Of a DNA stretch of 64,000 bases, positions 36,195 to 44,406 are shown piece by piece (positions within the stretch are counted from its first letter, which is position 1; each line of letters begins with the position of its first letter). Source of the stretch: CAWAMD01 sp963783045 (lineage in GTDB: Bacteria > Actinomycetota > Nitriliruptoria > Nitriliruptorales > Nitriliruptoraceae); contig CAWAMD010000005.1 of NCBI GenBank assembly GCA_963783045.1, forward strand, positions 1,364,001 to 1,428,000, given 5' to 3'. A model generated the notes under the pieces. It was not told where the DNA came from, made no database searches, and saw nothing but the letters and a program-made list of their open reading frames with translations. Made by a program: the position numbers and the translations under genes.

Positions 36195-37499
36195 ATGACG
36201 CCCCCCCAGCAGCACACCGCCGACCCGTCGCCCGGCACCGGCCGGCATCCCGACGACGGCACGGGCGCCTGGGGCCCGACCGTCCGCGGCGGCCGCCGGC
36301 GGTCCTGGCGCCGCTGGCTCGTCATCGCGCTCGTGCTCGTCGTGGTGCTGCCGGCGCTGTTCGGCCTCGCCACGGCCGTCCACGCCTCCTCGGCGATCAG
36401 TCGCGACCAGGTCACGAACCTGCAGCCCGCGTCGGGTGCCATGAACATCCTCGTGGTCGGGTCCGACAGCCGTGCCGATCTGACCCAGGAGCAGCAGCAG
36501 GAGTTCACCGCCGGCTTCGCCGAGGGCAACCGCACCGACACGATCTTCGTGATGACCATCCACGGTGGTCGTGTCGCCCTGCTGGCCTTCCCCCGCGACC
36601 TCTACGTGAGCCGGTGTGACGGCTCCAAGGGGCGGATCAACGCGGCCATGGAGATCGACGGGCCCGGCTGTCTCGTCCAGACGATCACCGAGCTGTCGGG
36701 GCTGAAGATCACCCACTTCATGGCCGTGCACTTCCTCGGGTTCAGCGAGATCGTGAACGCCGTCGGCGGGGTCCAGGTGTGCCTCGACAAGGCGATCAAG
36801 GACCCGTTCGCCGGCGTGGACCTCCCCGCCGGCTGCCAGGTGCTCAACGGTCGCCAGGCCCTCGGGTACGTCCGCGTCCGCAAGATCGACAGCGATCTCG
36901 AGCGGATCAAGCGGCAGCAGCAGTTCCTGCACGCGCTGGCCACGAAGGTCACGTCCCCCGCCACGGTCCTGAACCCGTTCCGGCTGTGGAGCACCGCCGG
37001 CAAGATCGGCGGCGCGCTGTCCGCCGACGAGGAGCTCGGGCTTCTCGACCTCTTCAAGATCGCCTACGCCGGCCGCGGTCTCGCGTCGGGCGCGACCGTC
37101 ACGAAGACGGTTCCCGTCACGCCGAAGACGATCGGCGGGGCGGCCGTCCTCCTGCCGGTCCAGAGCGAGGCCGAGGCGCTGTTCGCCCAGTTCCGCAGCG
37201 GCTCCATCCTCGAGCAGGCGACCAGCGGCATCAAGCCGGCCGAGGTGCGCGTCACCGTCCTCAACGGCGCCGGGATCGCCGGGCTGGCGGGCAAGACCGC
37301 CGACGCGCTGAAGCAGAAGGGCTACCAGGTCGTCGACGTGGGGAACGCCGAGCCGACCGACCACACCGTGATCCGCTACCCGGCGGGCCAGAAGGAGGCC
37401 GCGCAGCTGCTCGCCGGCGACGCACCGGTGAAGGTCGAGCTCGAGGAGTCGCAGGTCGCCAACGTCACGCTCGTGCTCGGCAAGGACGTCAGCGGATGA
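36195..37499 (+). CDS. LytR-CpsA-Psr (LCP) family protein
   Basis: 434 residues. A short cytoplasmic, Pro/Gly-rich start is followed by one membrane anchor (WLVIALVLVVVLPALFGLA). The LCP domain has NILVVGSDSRAD, RTDTIFVMTIHGG, LLAFPRDLYV, KGRINAAMEIDG and GYVRVRKIDSDLERIKRQQQFL with the Arg/Asp residues that bind polyprenyl-pyrophosphate. A C-terminal LytR_C domain starts near VRVTVLNGAGIAGLAG. LCP enzymes attach anionic polymers or arabinogalactan to peptidoglycan. It heads a tight operon whose next two genes overlap by 4 bp each. Confidence 0.93.
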   Translation: MTPPQQHTADPSPGTGRHPDDGTGAWGPTVRGGRRRSWRRWLVIALVLVVVLPALFGLATAVHASSAISRDQVTNLQPASGAMNILVVGSDSRADLTQEQQQEFTAGFAEGNRTDTIFVMTIHGGRVALLAFPRDLYVSRCDGSKGRINAAMEIDGPGCLVQTITELSGLKITHFMAVHFLGFSEIVNAVGGVQVCLDKAIKDPFAGVDLPAGCQVLNGRQALGYVRVRKIDSDLERIKRQQQFLHALATKVTSPATVLNPFRLWSTAGKIGGALSADEELGLLDLFKIAYAGRGLASGATVTKTVPVTPKTIGGAAVLLPVQSEAEALFAQFRSGSILEQATSGIKPAEVRVTVLNGAGIAGLAGKTADALKQKGYQVVDVGNAEPTDHTVIRYPAGQKEAAQLLAGDAPVKVELEESQVANVTLVLGKDVSG

Positions 37500-37957
37500 C
37501 CCGGGTGCTCTTCGTCTGCCTCGGCAACATCTGCCGGTCGCCGACGGCGGCCGCGGCCACGCGTGAGGCGGCCGACGCGACCGGGATCGACCTCGAGGTC
37601 GACTCGGCCGGGGTCAGCGACTGGCACGTCGGCGAGCCGCCCGACCGACGCATGGCCGCGGCGGCCCGTGGCCTCGGGCTCCACCTGGACGGCGCCGCAC
37701 GGCAGGTCGGCCCCGACGACTTCGCGCGCTTCGACGTGATCGTCGCCATGGACCGCGAGAACCTCGCCGCGCTGCAGCGGATGGCCCCCGACGACGAGGC
37801 CGCCGCCAGGATCGTCCTGTTCCGTGACTTCGAGCCCGACGCGGCAGCACCCGACGTGCCCGACCCCTACTACGAGGGCGACTTCGACGGCGTCGTCTCG
37901 ATCGTCCGTGCCGGCGCCCACGGCCTCGTCGACGCGATCGCCCAGGGTCGCCTGTGA
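37496..37957 (+). CDS. Low-molecular-weight protein-tyrosine phosphatase
   Basis: 153 residues. The P-loop CLGNICRSPT (CX5R) is at residues about 9-15 and the general-acid loop is DVPDPYYEGDFDG. These are the complete LMW-PTP signatures; arsenate reductases of the same fold differ in the Cys pairs, absent here. It may dephosphorylate a Tyr kinase or a wall-synthesis regulator. Its ATG overlaps the LCP stop (ATGA). Confidence 0.92.
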   Translation: MTRVLFVCLGNICRSPTAAAATREAADATGIDLEVDSAGVSDWHVGEPPDRRMAAAARGLGLHLDGAARQVGPDDFARFDVIVAMDRENLAALQRMAPDDEAAARIVLFRDFEPDAAAPDVPDPYYEGDFDGVVSIVRAGAHGLVDAIAQGRL

Positions 37958-38751
37958 GCGACCTGCCGCCCCTGCCCGGCGACCTGCCTGCGATCGCCTC
38001 GGCCTCCGAGCTGTCCGGCGGGATGATCGCGCAGACCTGGCGGGCGCAGCTCGCCGACGGCCGCGACGTGGTGGTCAAGCGCACGAGCTACGACGCGCGT
38101 CTCGAGGCCGATGGTCTTCGGGCGCTGGCCGACGCGGGAGCGCCGGTCCCCGAGGTGCTCGGGGTCGACGACGGGGTCCTCGTCATCAACCACGTCGGAG
38201 GAATCCCGGACTGGGCGGCGCTCGGCCGGGCGGTCGCCGACCTGCACCGGCACACGGGCGCATCCTTCGGCTGGCACATCGACAACGTCATCGGGCCGCT
38301 GCACCAGGACAACACCGAGTCGGACGACTGGGCGAGCTTCTACGCCGAGCGGCGCATCCGGCCACACCTCGACCATGACGCGCTGCCCGGCGACCTGCGA
38401 CGGCGCCTCGAGCGTGCCTGCGACGGGCCCCTGCAGGATCTGCTGGCGCACGACACGGCCCCGAGCCTCGTCCACGGGGACCTGTGGTCGGGCAACGTCG
38501 TCGACGGGGCCTGGCTCATCGATCCGGCCGTCCACCGGGCGGACCGCGAGTTCGAGCTCGCGTACATGGACCTGTTCGGCGGCTTCCCGGAGGCCTGCTG
38601 GGCGGCCTACCGGGAGGCGTGGCCGCTCGACGACGGGTGGCAGGCACGGCGGCCGGCGCTGCAGCTCTACCACCTGCTGATCCACGTGGCGCTGTTCGGC
38701 AGCGGCTACGTGTCGGGCGTGCGGACCCGGCTGGACCGGCTGGGATGGTGA
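37954..38751 (+). CDS. Fructosamine kinase family protein
   Basis: 265 residues, aminoglycoside-phosphotransferase-like fold. Seen: the glycine-rich start SGGMIAQTWRAQL, the Lys in VVVKRTS, catalytic SLVHGDLWSGNVV and metal-binding LIDPAVHRADREFELAYMDLF, which are the fructosamine-3-kinase/ketosamine kinase signatures. It phosphorylates Amadori-modified lysines for deglycation, by family. GTG 37954 overlaps the phosphatase stop by 4 bp, so the three genes are surely co-transcribed, although a functional link with LCP is not obvious. Confidence 0.9.
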   Translation: MSDLPPLPGDLPAIASASELSGGMIAQTWRAQLADGRDVVVKRTSYDARLEADGLRALADAGAPVPEVLGVDDGVLVINHVGGIPDWAALGRAVADLHRHTGASFGWHIDNVIGPLHQDNTESDDWASFYAERRIRPHLDHDALPGDLRRRLERACDGPLQDLLAHDTAPSLVHGDLWSGNVVDGAWLIDPAVHRADREFELAYMDLFGGFPEACWAAYREAWPLDDGWQARRPALQLYHLLIHVALFGSGYVSGVRTRLDRLGW

Positions 38752-38765
38752 CGGCTGGACTCGCC

Positions 38766-39224
38766 CTATCCCTCCACCCGCCGCGCGGCCGGGCTCGACC
38801 GGTAGGAGACCACGCCGGCGACCGCGGCGGGTCCGGCCAGGATCACGATGGGGTAGAGCCAGCCGATGCTGACCTGCCCGTAGGTGACCATCGCGACGAC
38901 GACGACCGTCAGGCTCGCGTTCGCGAAGGCGATGGCCAGGCGTAGCTGGTCGAGACCGATCCGCCACACGAGCATGCCGTCGACGACGCCGGCGACGAGC
39001 CCCACGAGGAGCCCGAGCCCGATCGCGGCGAGGATCACGACCAGCGCGCCGCCGCCGAGCACGCGCAACCCGCCCTTGGCGGCCGCGACGCCCAGCAGGA
39101 CGGCGAGCGCGTACATCCCGAGCGCCGGCGGCAGGTGGAGGAGGCCGAAGCGGATCCACGCCCGGGGGTCGGCGACCGTGACGGGCAGGCGCTGGTCGTC
39201 GCGCCCCGTCTCGGGGTCCCTCAT
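38766..39224 (-). CDS. Hypothetical four-helix membrane protein
   Basis: 152 residues. After a 25-residue polar start there are four hydrophobic segments (LPPALGMYALAVLLGV, GGALVVILAAIGLGLLVGLVAG, LAIAFANASLTVVVVAMV, WLYPIVILAGPAAVAGVV). No family was recognised. ATG 39224 is chosen with AGGA 9 bases upstream. It follows the ABC-2 permease by 43 bases on the same strand and may be transcribed with it. Confidence 0.65.
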   Translation of the reverse strand: MRDPETGRDDQRLPVTVADPRAWIRFGLLHLPPALGMYALAVLLGVAAAKGGLRVLGGGALVVILAAIGLGLLVGLVAGVVDGMLVWRIGLDQLRLAIAFANASLTVVVVAMVTYGQVSIGWLYPIVILAGPAAVAGVVSYRSSPAARRVEG

Positions 39225-39267
39225 GTGCGTGTCCTGCTCGGTGACGCCCGCACGGTACTCGCCGACG

Positions 39268-40455
39268 TCAGCGGGTCGCCGCGCCCCGCCACGCGTCCTT
39301 GATCGAGAGCTTCCCGCCGGTGCGCAGGACCGCGCCCCGGTACAGGCGGCCACCGAAGCGGACGAGCCCGTAGATCCCGGCCAGCATCAGCAGGACCGCG
39401 AGTGCGTGCTGCCAGATCGGTACGTCCGTCAGCGCCGTGCGGACCGGCATCAGCAGCGGTGCGGCCGGCGGCAGGAACGAGACGACGGTCACCCAGGTGG
39501 CGTCGGCCGACTCCATCGCCGCGAACGACAGGAAGTACATGACGAGGAGGAAGACCGTCAGCGGCCCGATCGCGCTCTGGGCGTCCTCCATCCGCGACGC
39601 GAGCGAGCCGAGCGAGCCGTAGGCGACGCTGTAGAACGCGTAGCCGAGCAGGAACCACACGAACACCGCCCCCACCATCGGGTAGGCGCTCGCCGGGACC
39701 GTCGGGAGATCCACGAACGCGAGAGCGCCCAGGGCCACGGCCGCGAGCAGCGCGAACTGGACGAGCCCGAGCAGGCCGATGCCGATGACCTTGCCGGCCA
39801 GCAGCTCCCAGGGTCGCACCCGGGCGAGCAGCACCTCGACGACCCGGTTCGCCTTCTCCTCGACGACGCCGGTCAGCACGAAGCCGCCGTAGAAGTTCAT
39901 CGACACGAACAGCAGGATGAGGCCGATGGTGGCGATGGCGATGCGCGAACCGCGGTCCTCGGCCTGCTGCGACCCCTCGAGGCTCTCCGAGGTCGGTCCG
40001 GCGGGCGCGAACAGCGCGCTCGCCTGCTCGCTCGAGAGCCCGAGCTCGTCGACCCGCTGGGCCAGCTGTTGCCGGGCGAGGACCGAGGAGAGGACCGCGG
40101 CGAGCTGGGGCTGCGGGTCCCGACGCCACAGGATGGTGTCCTGGTCGACGAGCGCCTGGATGTCCTTGTCCTTCAGCGCCTGCGTGCCGGTGTCACGGTC
40201 GGGGTAGGACTGCAGCGCCACGGCCGGGTCGCCCTCGGGCACGGCCTGCGTCACCGCCGTCTGGAGCGCCGGGGACACCTCCCCCACGACCCCGACGTGG
40301 CGGGGCCCGTCGTCGCCACCGATGAACTGCGGGAGCGCGATCGCGAGGCCGATGGAGAGCACCAGGATCGCCGTGGTCACCCGGAAGGCCGGGCTCTTCG
40401 CACGTTCGGTCATCTCGCGCAGCGCGAGGATCTTGATGTTGGCCATGCTCGTCAT
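39268..40455 (-). CDS. ABC-2 type transporter permease (NatB-like)
   Basis: 395 residues. One membrane helix near residue 30, a large extracytoplasmic loop to about 165, then five to six helices. The block NFYGGFVLTGVVEEKANRVVEVLLARVRPWELLAGKVIGIGLLGLVQF is diagnostic of ABC-2 exporters of the NatB class. It pairs with the preceding ATPase; the start overlaps its stop by 4 bp (ATGA). By family it exports Na+ or drugs; the substrate is not shown. Confidence 0.88.
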   Translation of the reverse strand: MTSMANIKILALREMTERAKSPAFRVTTAILVLSIGLAIALPQFIGGDDGPRHVGVVGEVSPALQTAVTQAVPEGDPAVALQSYPDRDTGTQALKDKDIQALVDQDTILWRRDPQPQLAAVLSSVLARQQLAQRVDELGLSSEQASALFAPAGPTSESLEGSQQAEDRGSRIAIATIGLILLFVSMNFYGGFVLTGVVEEKANRVVEVLLARVRPWELLAGKVIGIGLLGLVQFALLAAVALGALAFVDLPTVPASAYPMVGAVFVWFLLGYAFYSVAYGSLGSLASRMEDAQSAIGPLTVFLLVMYFLSFAAMESADATWVTVVSFLPPAAPLLMPVRTALTDVPIWQHALAVLLMLAGIYGLVRFGGRLYRGAVLRTGGKLSIKDAWRGAATR

Positions 40456-41345
40456 CGTGTCACCGCATCCCGGAAGAGCTCCGACAGCGTCGGCGGGTCG
40501 AAGTCGAAGCGAACGATCTCGCCGGCACCGCGCACCGACGCGAGCACGGCGCTGAGGTCGATCTCCCGGTCGACCTTCAACCGGACGTGCCCATCCCGGC
40601 GCTCGATCACCTCCGCACCGTCGACGTGCGGGACCCAGTCGTCGTCGTGCGCGCCGGCCAGCGTGATCTCGAGCCGCCGGGTGGTGGCCTTGGCGCGCAG
40701 CTCCTCGACCCGACCCTCGAGGACCACCCTGCCGTGGTTGATCGTGACGACGTCCTCGCAGAGGTCCTCGACGAGGTCGAGCTGGTGGCTCGAGAACAAC
40801 ACGGTCGTGCCCCGCTCGGTCAGGTCGTGGAGGAGGACGCTGAGCGCGTCGACGGCGAGCGGGTCGAGACCCGAGAAGGGCTCGTCGAGGATGAGCAGGT
40901 CCGGGTCGTGCGCCAGCGCGACGGCGAGCTGGACCCGCTGCTGGTTGCCGTGGGACAGCTCGTCGAGCTTCGCGCCACCGCGGTCGCCGAGCCCGAGCTG
41001 ACCGAGCCAGCGATCGGCGGCCTCGCCGGCGGCGGCGGCGCCGAGCCCGGACAGTCGGCCGAAGTGCACGACCTGGTCACGGACACGCATCTTCGGGTAC
41101 AGGCCCCGCTCCTCCGGCATGTACCCGAACCGCTGCCAGGCGTCGGGGCCCACCGCTCGCCCGTGCCACCGGATCGATCCGGCGTCGGGCTCGACGAGCC
41201 CGAACACCGCCCGCATCGTCGTGGTCTTGCCGGCACCGTTCGGGCCGAGGAAGCCGACCATCCGACCTTCGGGCACGACGAAGCTGCACCCGTCGAGCGC
41301 CACCACGTCGCCGTACCGTTTCGCGAGCTTGTCGACCTCGAGCAC
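40452..41345 (-). CDS. ABC transporter ATP-binding protein (NatA-like)
   Basis: 297 residues. Walker A GPNGAGKTT, Q-loop YMPEERGLYPKM, signature LSHGNQQRVQLA, Walker B LLILDEPFSGLD and switch His SSHQLDLVEDLC are all present. The PEERGLYP motif is typical of NatA/YhaQ-type ATPases that drive ABC-2 exporters. A C-terminal ~75-residue domain follows the ATPase. The GTG at 41345 has AGGAGG upstream; the longer open frame to 41525 lacks support. First gene of the exporter operon. Confidence 0.92.
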   Translation of the reverse strand: MLEVDKLAKRYGDVVALDGCSFVVPEGRMVGFLGPNGAGKTTTMRAVFGLVEPDAGSIRWHGRAVGPDAWQRFGYMPEERGLYPKMRVRDQVVHFGRLSGLGAAAAGEAADRWLGQLGLGDRGGAKLDELSHGNQQRVQLAVALAHDPDLLILDEPFSGLDPLAVDALSVLLHDLTERGTTVLFSSHQLDLVEDLCEDVVTINHGRVVLEGRVEELRAKATTRRLEITLAGAHDDDWVPHVDGAEVIERRDGHVRLKVDREIDLSAVLASVRGAGEIVRFDFDPPTLSELFRDAVTR

Positions 41346-41533
41346 CGCACCCTCCTGACATGTCCGGTCCAGCCTGCTCGGACGTGGACGGATCGGCAAG
41401 GATCCCCTGACCATCTCCCGCCAGGCCGCTCGCCCTGCGCACGGTGGGCCGGAGGTCGCCGTCCACAGGGCCTGACCGATTCGGGACCTTCGGCCCCTGA
41501 CGCCGGCGCCCGGATCCGCGATCATCCTCCGCC

Positions 41534-41998
41534 ATGATGGCCACCAACCTCGACAAGAACGGTCTCGAGATCCTCCCCAGGATCGAGGCCATCCGCCTGC
41601 TCACCACGAAGCAGGTGGGGCGTCTGTCGGTCACGATGCGCGCCCTGCCGACCGTGCTTCCGGTGAACTACGTCGTCGACCGGGAGGCGATCGTCTTCCG
41701 GACCGGCAGCGGGACGAAGATGCAGGCGGCCACACGCAACGCGGTCGTGGCCTTCGAGGTGGACGAGATCGACGAGGCGACGCGCACCGGGTGGTCGGTC
41801 GTCGTCATCGGCACGGCGACGCCGGTCGTCGACCCGGACGAGGTCGCGCGTCTCGAACGGCTGGAGCTGGACTCCTGGGTGACCCAGGCGAGGCTGGAGA
41901 ACTTCGTGCGGATCCCGATCGTGCACGTGGCGGGGCGCCGGATCATGGCCCGGGCCGACGCGAACGTGGCCGCGCCGGCGCTGAGCACCGAGGCCTGA
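41534..41998 (+). CDS. Pyridoxamine 5'-phosphate oxidase-family flavin-binding protein
   Basis: 154 residues, split-barrel FMN-binding fold of the Pyridox_ox_2 type. Landmarks are LLTTKQVGRLSVTM, LPVNYVVDREAIVFRTGSGTKMQAA and a VAFEVDEID strand. Similar actinobacterial proteins bind F420 or FMN and act on unknown substrates. ATG is doubled (41534 and 41537) and no clear ribosome site is seen. Its stop codon lies in the first copy of a tandem repeat. Confidence 0.8.
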   Translation: MMATNLDKNGLEILPRIEAIRLLTTKQVGRLSVTMRALPTVLPVNYVVDREAIVFRTGSGTKMQAATRNAVVAFEVDEIDEATRTGWSVVVIGTATPVVDPDEVARLERLELDSWVTQARLENFVRIPIVHVAGRRIMARADANVAAPALSTEA

Positions 41999-42060
41999 CC
42001 CCACCAAGGCCTGACCACCGAGGCCTGACCCACCGAGGCCTGACCACCGAGGCCTGACCG
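41984..42060. repeat. Tandem repeat of a 14-15 bp unit over the stop codon
   Basis: About five imperfect copies of (C)CCACCGAGGCCTGA follow one another; the first includes codons for TEA and the TGA stop of the PNPOx-like gene. Each copy contains the 6-bp palindrome AGGCCT. The array ends just before the stop of the convergent histidine kinase. It looks like a slippage-prone minisatellite. Confidence 0.85.
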
Positions 42061-42072
42061 TCGATGGCGAGG

Positions 42073-43560
42073 TCAGGCGAGCTCGCCCGCGAGCTGCGGG
42101 GTGGGCGCGGCCGGCGCCGCACCGGCCGGAAGCGTCACGGTGAAGGTCGTACCGTGTCCCACGACCGAGTCGACGTGGACCTCGCCACCGTGGGCTGCGA
42201 CGAGCGTGCGGACGATGTAGAGGCCGAGCCCCACCCCGTCGGCCGTGCCGGAGCTGCTCCGCCGGAAGCGGTCGAAGATGTGGGGCAGCTCCTCCGGTGG
42301 GATGCCCGGACCGCGGTCCGTGACCTGCAGGACGACCCGGTCGCCCCGCCGCACGTGGCGGACGGAGACGTTGACGGCGCTGCCGTCCGGCGTGTACTTC
42401 ACGGCGTTCTCGAGGAGGTTGCTGCACACCCGGCCGAGCGCGTCGGCGTCGCCGAGCACGGCCGGCAGTCCGTCGGCGACCGTCACGCTGATGTCCCGGT
42501 CGCCGCCACGACGGGCGGCGGTGAGCGCATGGGCCTGGCGGACGACCGTGTCGACCACCTCACCGAGATGGACGGGGGCCCGGCGCAGGTCCGCGCCGGC
42601 GTCGGCGCTGGCGACCTTCAGCACCTCCCCCACCATGCCGTTGAGCCGGTCCGCCTGCTCGCGGACCGTCGCCACCATGTCGGTGCGCTGGGCCGCGTCG
42701 AGGCGCGCGCGGGGCTCGGTCAGCAGGTGGGACAGCCCGACGACCGCGGTCAGCGGCGTCTTCAGCTCGTGGATGAGGGTGGCGACGAGCTCGCTGCGGC
42801 GCTCCAGCGCGTCCGCGAGCCGACGCGCCTGGGCCCGCTGGTCGGCGAAGTTCCGGGCGTTCACCATCGCCGTGGCCGCCTGGCGGGCGAAGATGGCGAC
42901 CGACGGCAGGGTCACCTCGGTGGGACGCTGGTCGGAGCGGCCGTGCAGCGCCTGGACGACCCCGAGCACCGCCCCCTCGGCGGCCAGCGGCACCGCCAGG
43001 AGCGCGCTGCCGTCCGCGGCGGTGGTCAGGACCGGCTCACCTGCATGCAGCAACGACTCGTCCGGGGCCGCCGGGCCGGCGACGCCGCGGTGACGGGCCA
43101 GCGCCCAGGTGTCCTCCTCGTGGAGCCAGACGCTGACCGTCGTCGCACCGGTGAGCTCGGCGGCGCCCGCCAACGTCACGTCGAGCACGCGCTCGAGGTC
43201 GAGTCCGGCGCTGACCTCCCGTCCCGCGCGGGACAGCACGGTCAGGTCCTCCACCCGGGTCCGCAGGGACGAGGTGACGATCTCCGACTCCAGGAGCGCC
43301 CGCGTCACGCGACGGAGGCTGACCTCCTGCTCGATCGCGTAGAGCAGGAAGGCGCCGGCCAGCCCGAGGAAGGCCCAGCGCAGGGTCGGGCTCTCGCCGA
43401 GATTCATCTGCCCGTCCGAGAGGGCGACCCCCACGCCCGCCGACGCGGCGATGATGAACAGCGCTGCCACCACCCACAGGTGCGTGCGTTGCCGCTCGAC
43501 GGCGGCCAGCGTCAGCTGACGACCGTCGTGCGGGGCCGCTGCTCGCCAACCGCGTGCCAT
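42073..43560 (-). CDS. GAF-domain sensor histidine kinase
   Basis: 495 residues. Two membrane helices (LWVVAALFIIAASAGVGVAL and WAFLGLAGAFLLYAI) are followed by a coiled linker, a GAF domain (about 115-255), the HisKA box LIHELKTPLTAVVGLSHLL, and HATPase boxes N (CSNLLENAVKYTPDG), G1 (DRGPGIPPEELPHIFDRF) and G2 (GVGLGLYIVRTLVAAHGG). The only short polar segment between the two helices suggests that sensing is by GAF or in the membrane. No response regulator is adjacent. ATG 43560 has GGGAG 5 bases upstream. Confidence 0.92.
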   Translation of the reverse strand: MARGWRAAAPHDGRQLTLAAVERQRTHLWVVAALFIIAASAGVGVALSDGQMNLGESPTLRWAFLGLAGAFLLYAIEQEVSLRRVTRALLESEIVTSSLRTRVEDLTVLSRAGREVSAGLDLERVLDVTLAGAAELTGATTVSVWLHEEDTWALARHRGVAGPAAPDESLLHAGEPVLTTAADGSALLAVPLAAEGAVLGVVQALHGRSDQRPTEVTLPSVAIFARQAATAMVNARNFADQRAQARRLADALERRSELVATLIHELKTPLTAVVGLSHLLTEPRARLDAAQRTDMVATVREQADRLNGMVGEVLKVASADAGADLRRAPVHLGEVVDTVVRQAHALTAARRGGDRDISVTVADGLPAVLGDADALGRVCSNLLENAVKYTPDGSAVNVSVRHVRRGDRVVLQVTDRGPGIPPEELPHIFDRFRRSSSGTADGVGLGLYIVRTLVAAHGGEVHVDSVVGHGTTFTVTLPAGAAPAAPTPQLAGELA

Positions 43561-43637
43561 CCGAGCTCCCGTTCACACGACGCCTCTTGTTCTTCTCGGC
43601 ACGTACGGACCAGACCTTCAGCACTAGTCACTACTGG

Positions 43638-44351
43638 TCATGTCGGACCACGTCCGGCGCGGGCGGCATGCCCCGGTCGGACGACGTGGCGTCCGTCCTC
43701 GTCGGCGACGGGCAGGCAGAAGCCGAAGCGGTCGATCGCCATGGCCGCCCGGAGATCCTCGGCGGGCAGCCACGGGTGGTCGGCCCGCCCGAACAGCCGC
43801 CCCGCGTCGGACGCGGCCACCCGGGACAGGTGCTCGTCCGGGTCGGGCGTGCCGCCGGTCAGCAGCGCGGCGAGGTAGTCGGCGCAGGCACGGTCCTCGT
43901 CGCCGTCGCGGCCGCTGTGGGCGCCGGTGACGACGAAGGTGACGAGGTCGGGCGCCCGGGCGGCGACGGCGTCGGCGGTCGCCTGGGCGCAGACGAAGGA
44001 GGCGACGAACCGCTGCTGCGCCCGGGTGCTGCGCACGACGCCCTGTGTCCCAGCCGTGGTGCGGTGCACGATGCGGCACCCCGTCAGGTCCCGTCCTTCG
44101 AGCGCGGTCGGCGAGTTGGAGAGATCGAACCCGTCGATCGGCTGGCCGTCGACCTCCCCCATGGCGAGCGCACCCTCGCCGAGGTCGGCGCGGACGGCCA
44201 GCGCCTCGTCGACGCCGCCGACGAGGGTGATGTCGGTGGCGCCGGCGGCGAGCGCGACGGCCTCGGTCGTGAACGCACGCAGCACGTCGACGACGACGAC
44301 CGTGCCGGTGGCCTCGCCGGCGTGGGCGAGATCGAGATGGTGAAACCGCAT
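43638..44351 (-). CDS. ComB-like 2-phosphosulfolactate phosphatase family protein
   Basis: 237 residues. The ComB motifs VVVVDVLRAFTTEAVALAAGA and GCRIVHRTTAGTQGV are clear, followed by TFVVTGAHSGRDGDEDRACADYLAALL. Archaeal ComB is a coenzyme M enzyme. No other coenzyme M genes are here, so in this bacterium the substrate is probably a different phosphoester. The ATG at 44351 is chosen because family homology begins there; the longer open frame to 44507 crosses the next gene's end. It lies 55 bases after the PFK gene on the same strand. Confidence 0.8.
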   Translation of the reverse strand: MRFHHLDLAHAGEATGTVVVVDVLRAFTTEAVALAAGATDITLVGGVDEALAVRADLGEGALAMGEVDGQPIDGFDLSNSPTALEGRDLTGCRIVHRTTAGTQGVVRSTRAQQRFVASFVCAQATADAVAARAPDLVTFVVTGAHSGRDGDEDRACADYLAALLTGGTPDPDEHLSRVAASDAGRLFGRADHPWLPAEDLRAAMAIDRFGFCLPVADEDGRHVVRPGHAARAGRGPT

Positions 44352-44406
44352 CGGCCTAATGTCGCCGGTGGCGCGGAGCGAAGCGAGCACGCACGGCGCG
44401 ACCTGA

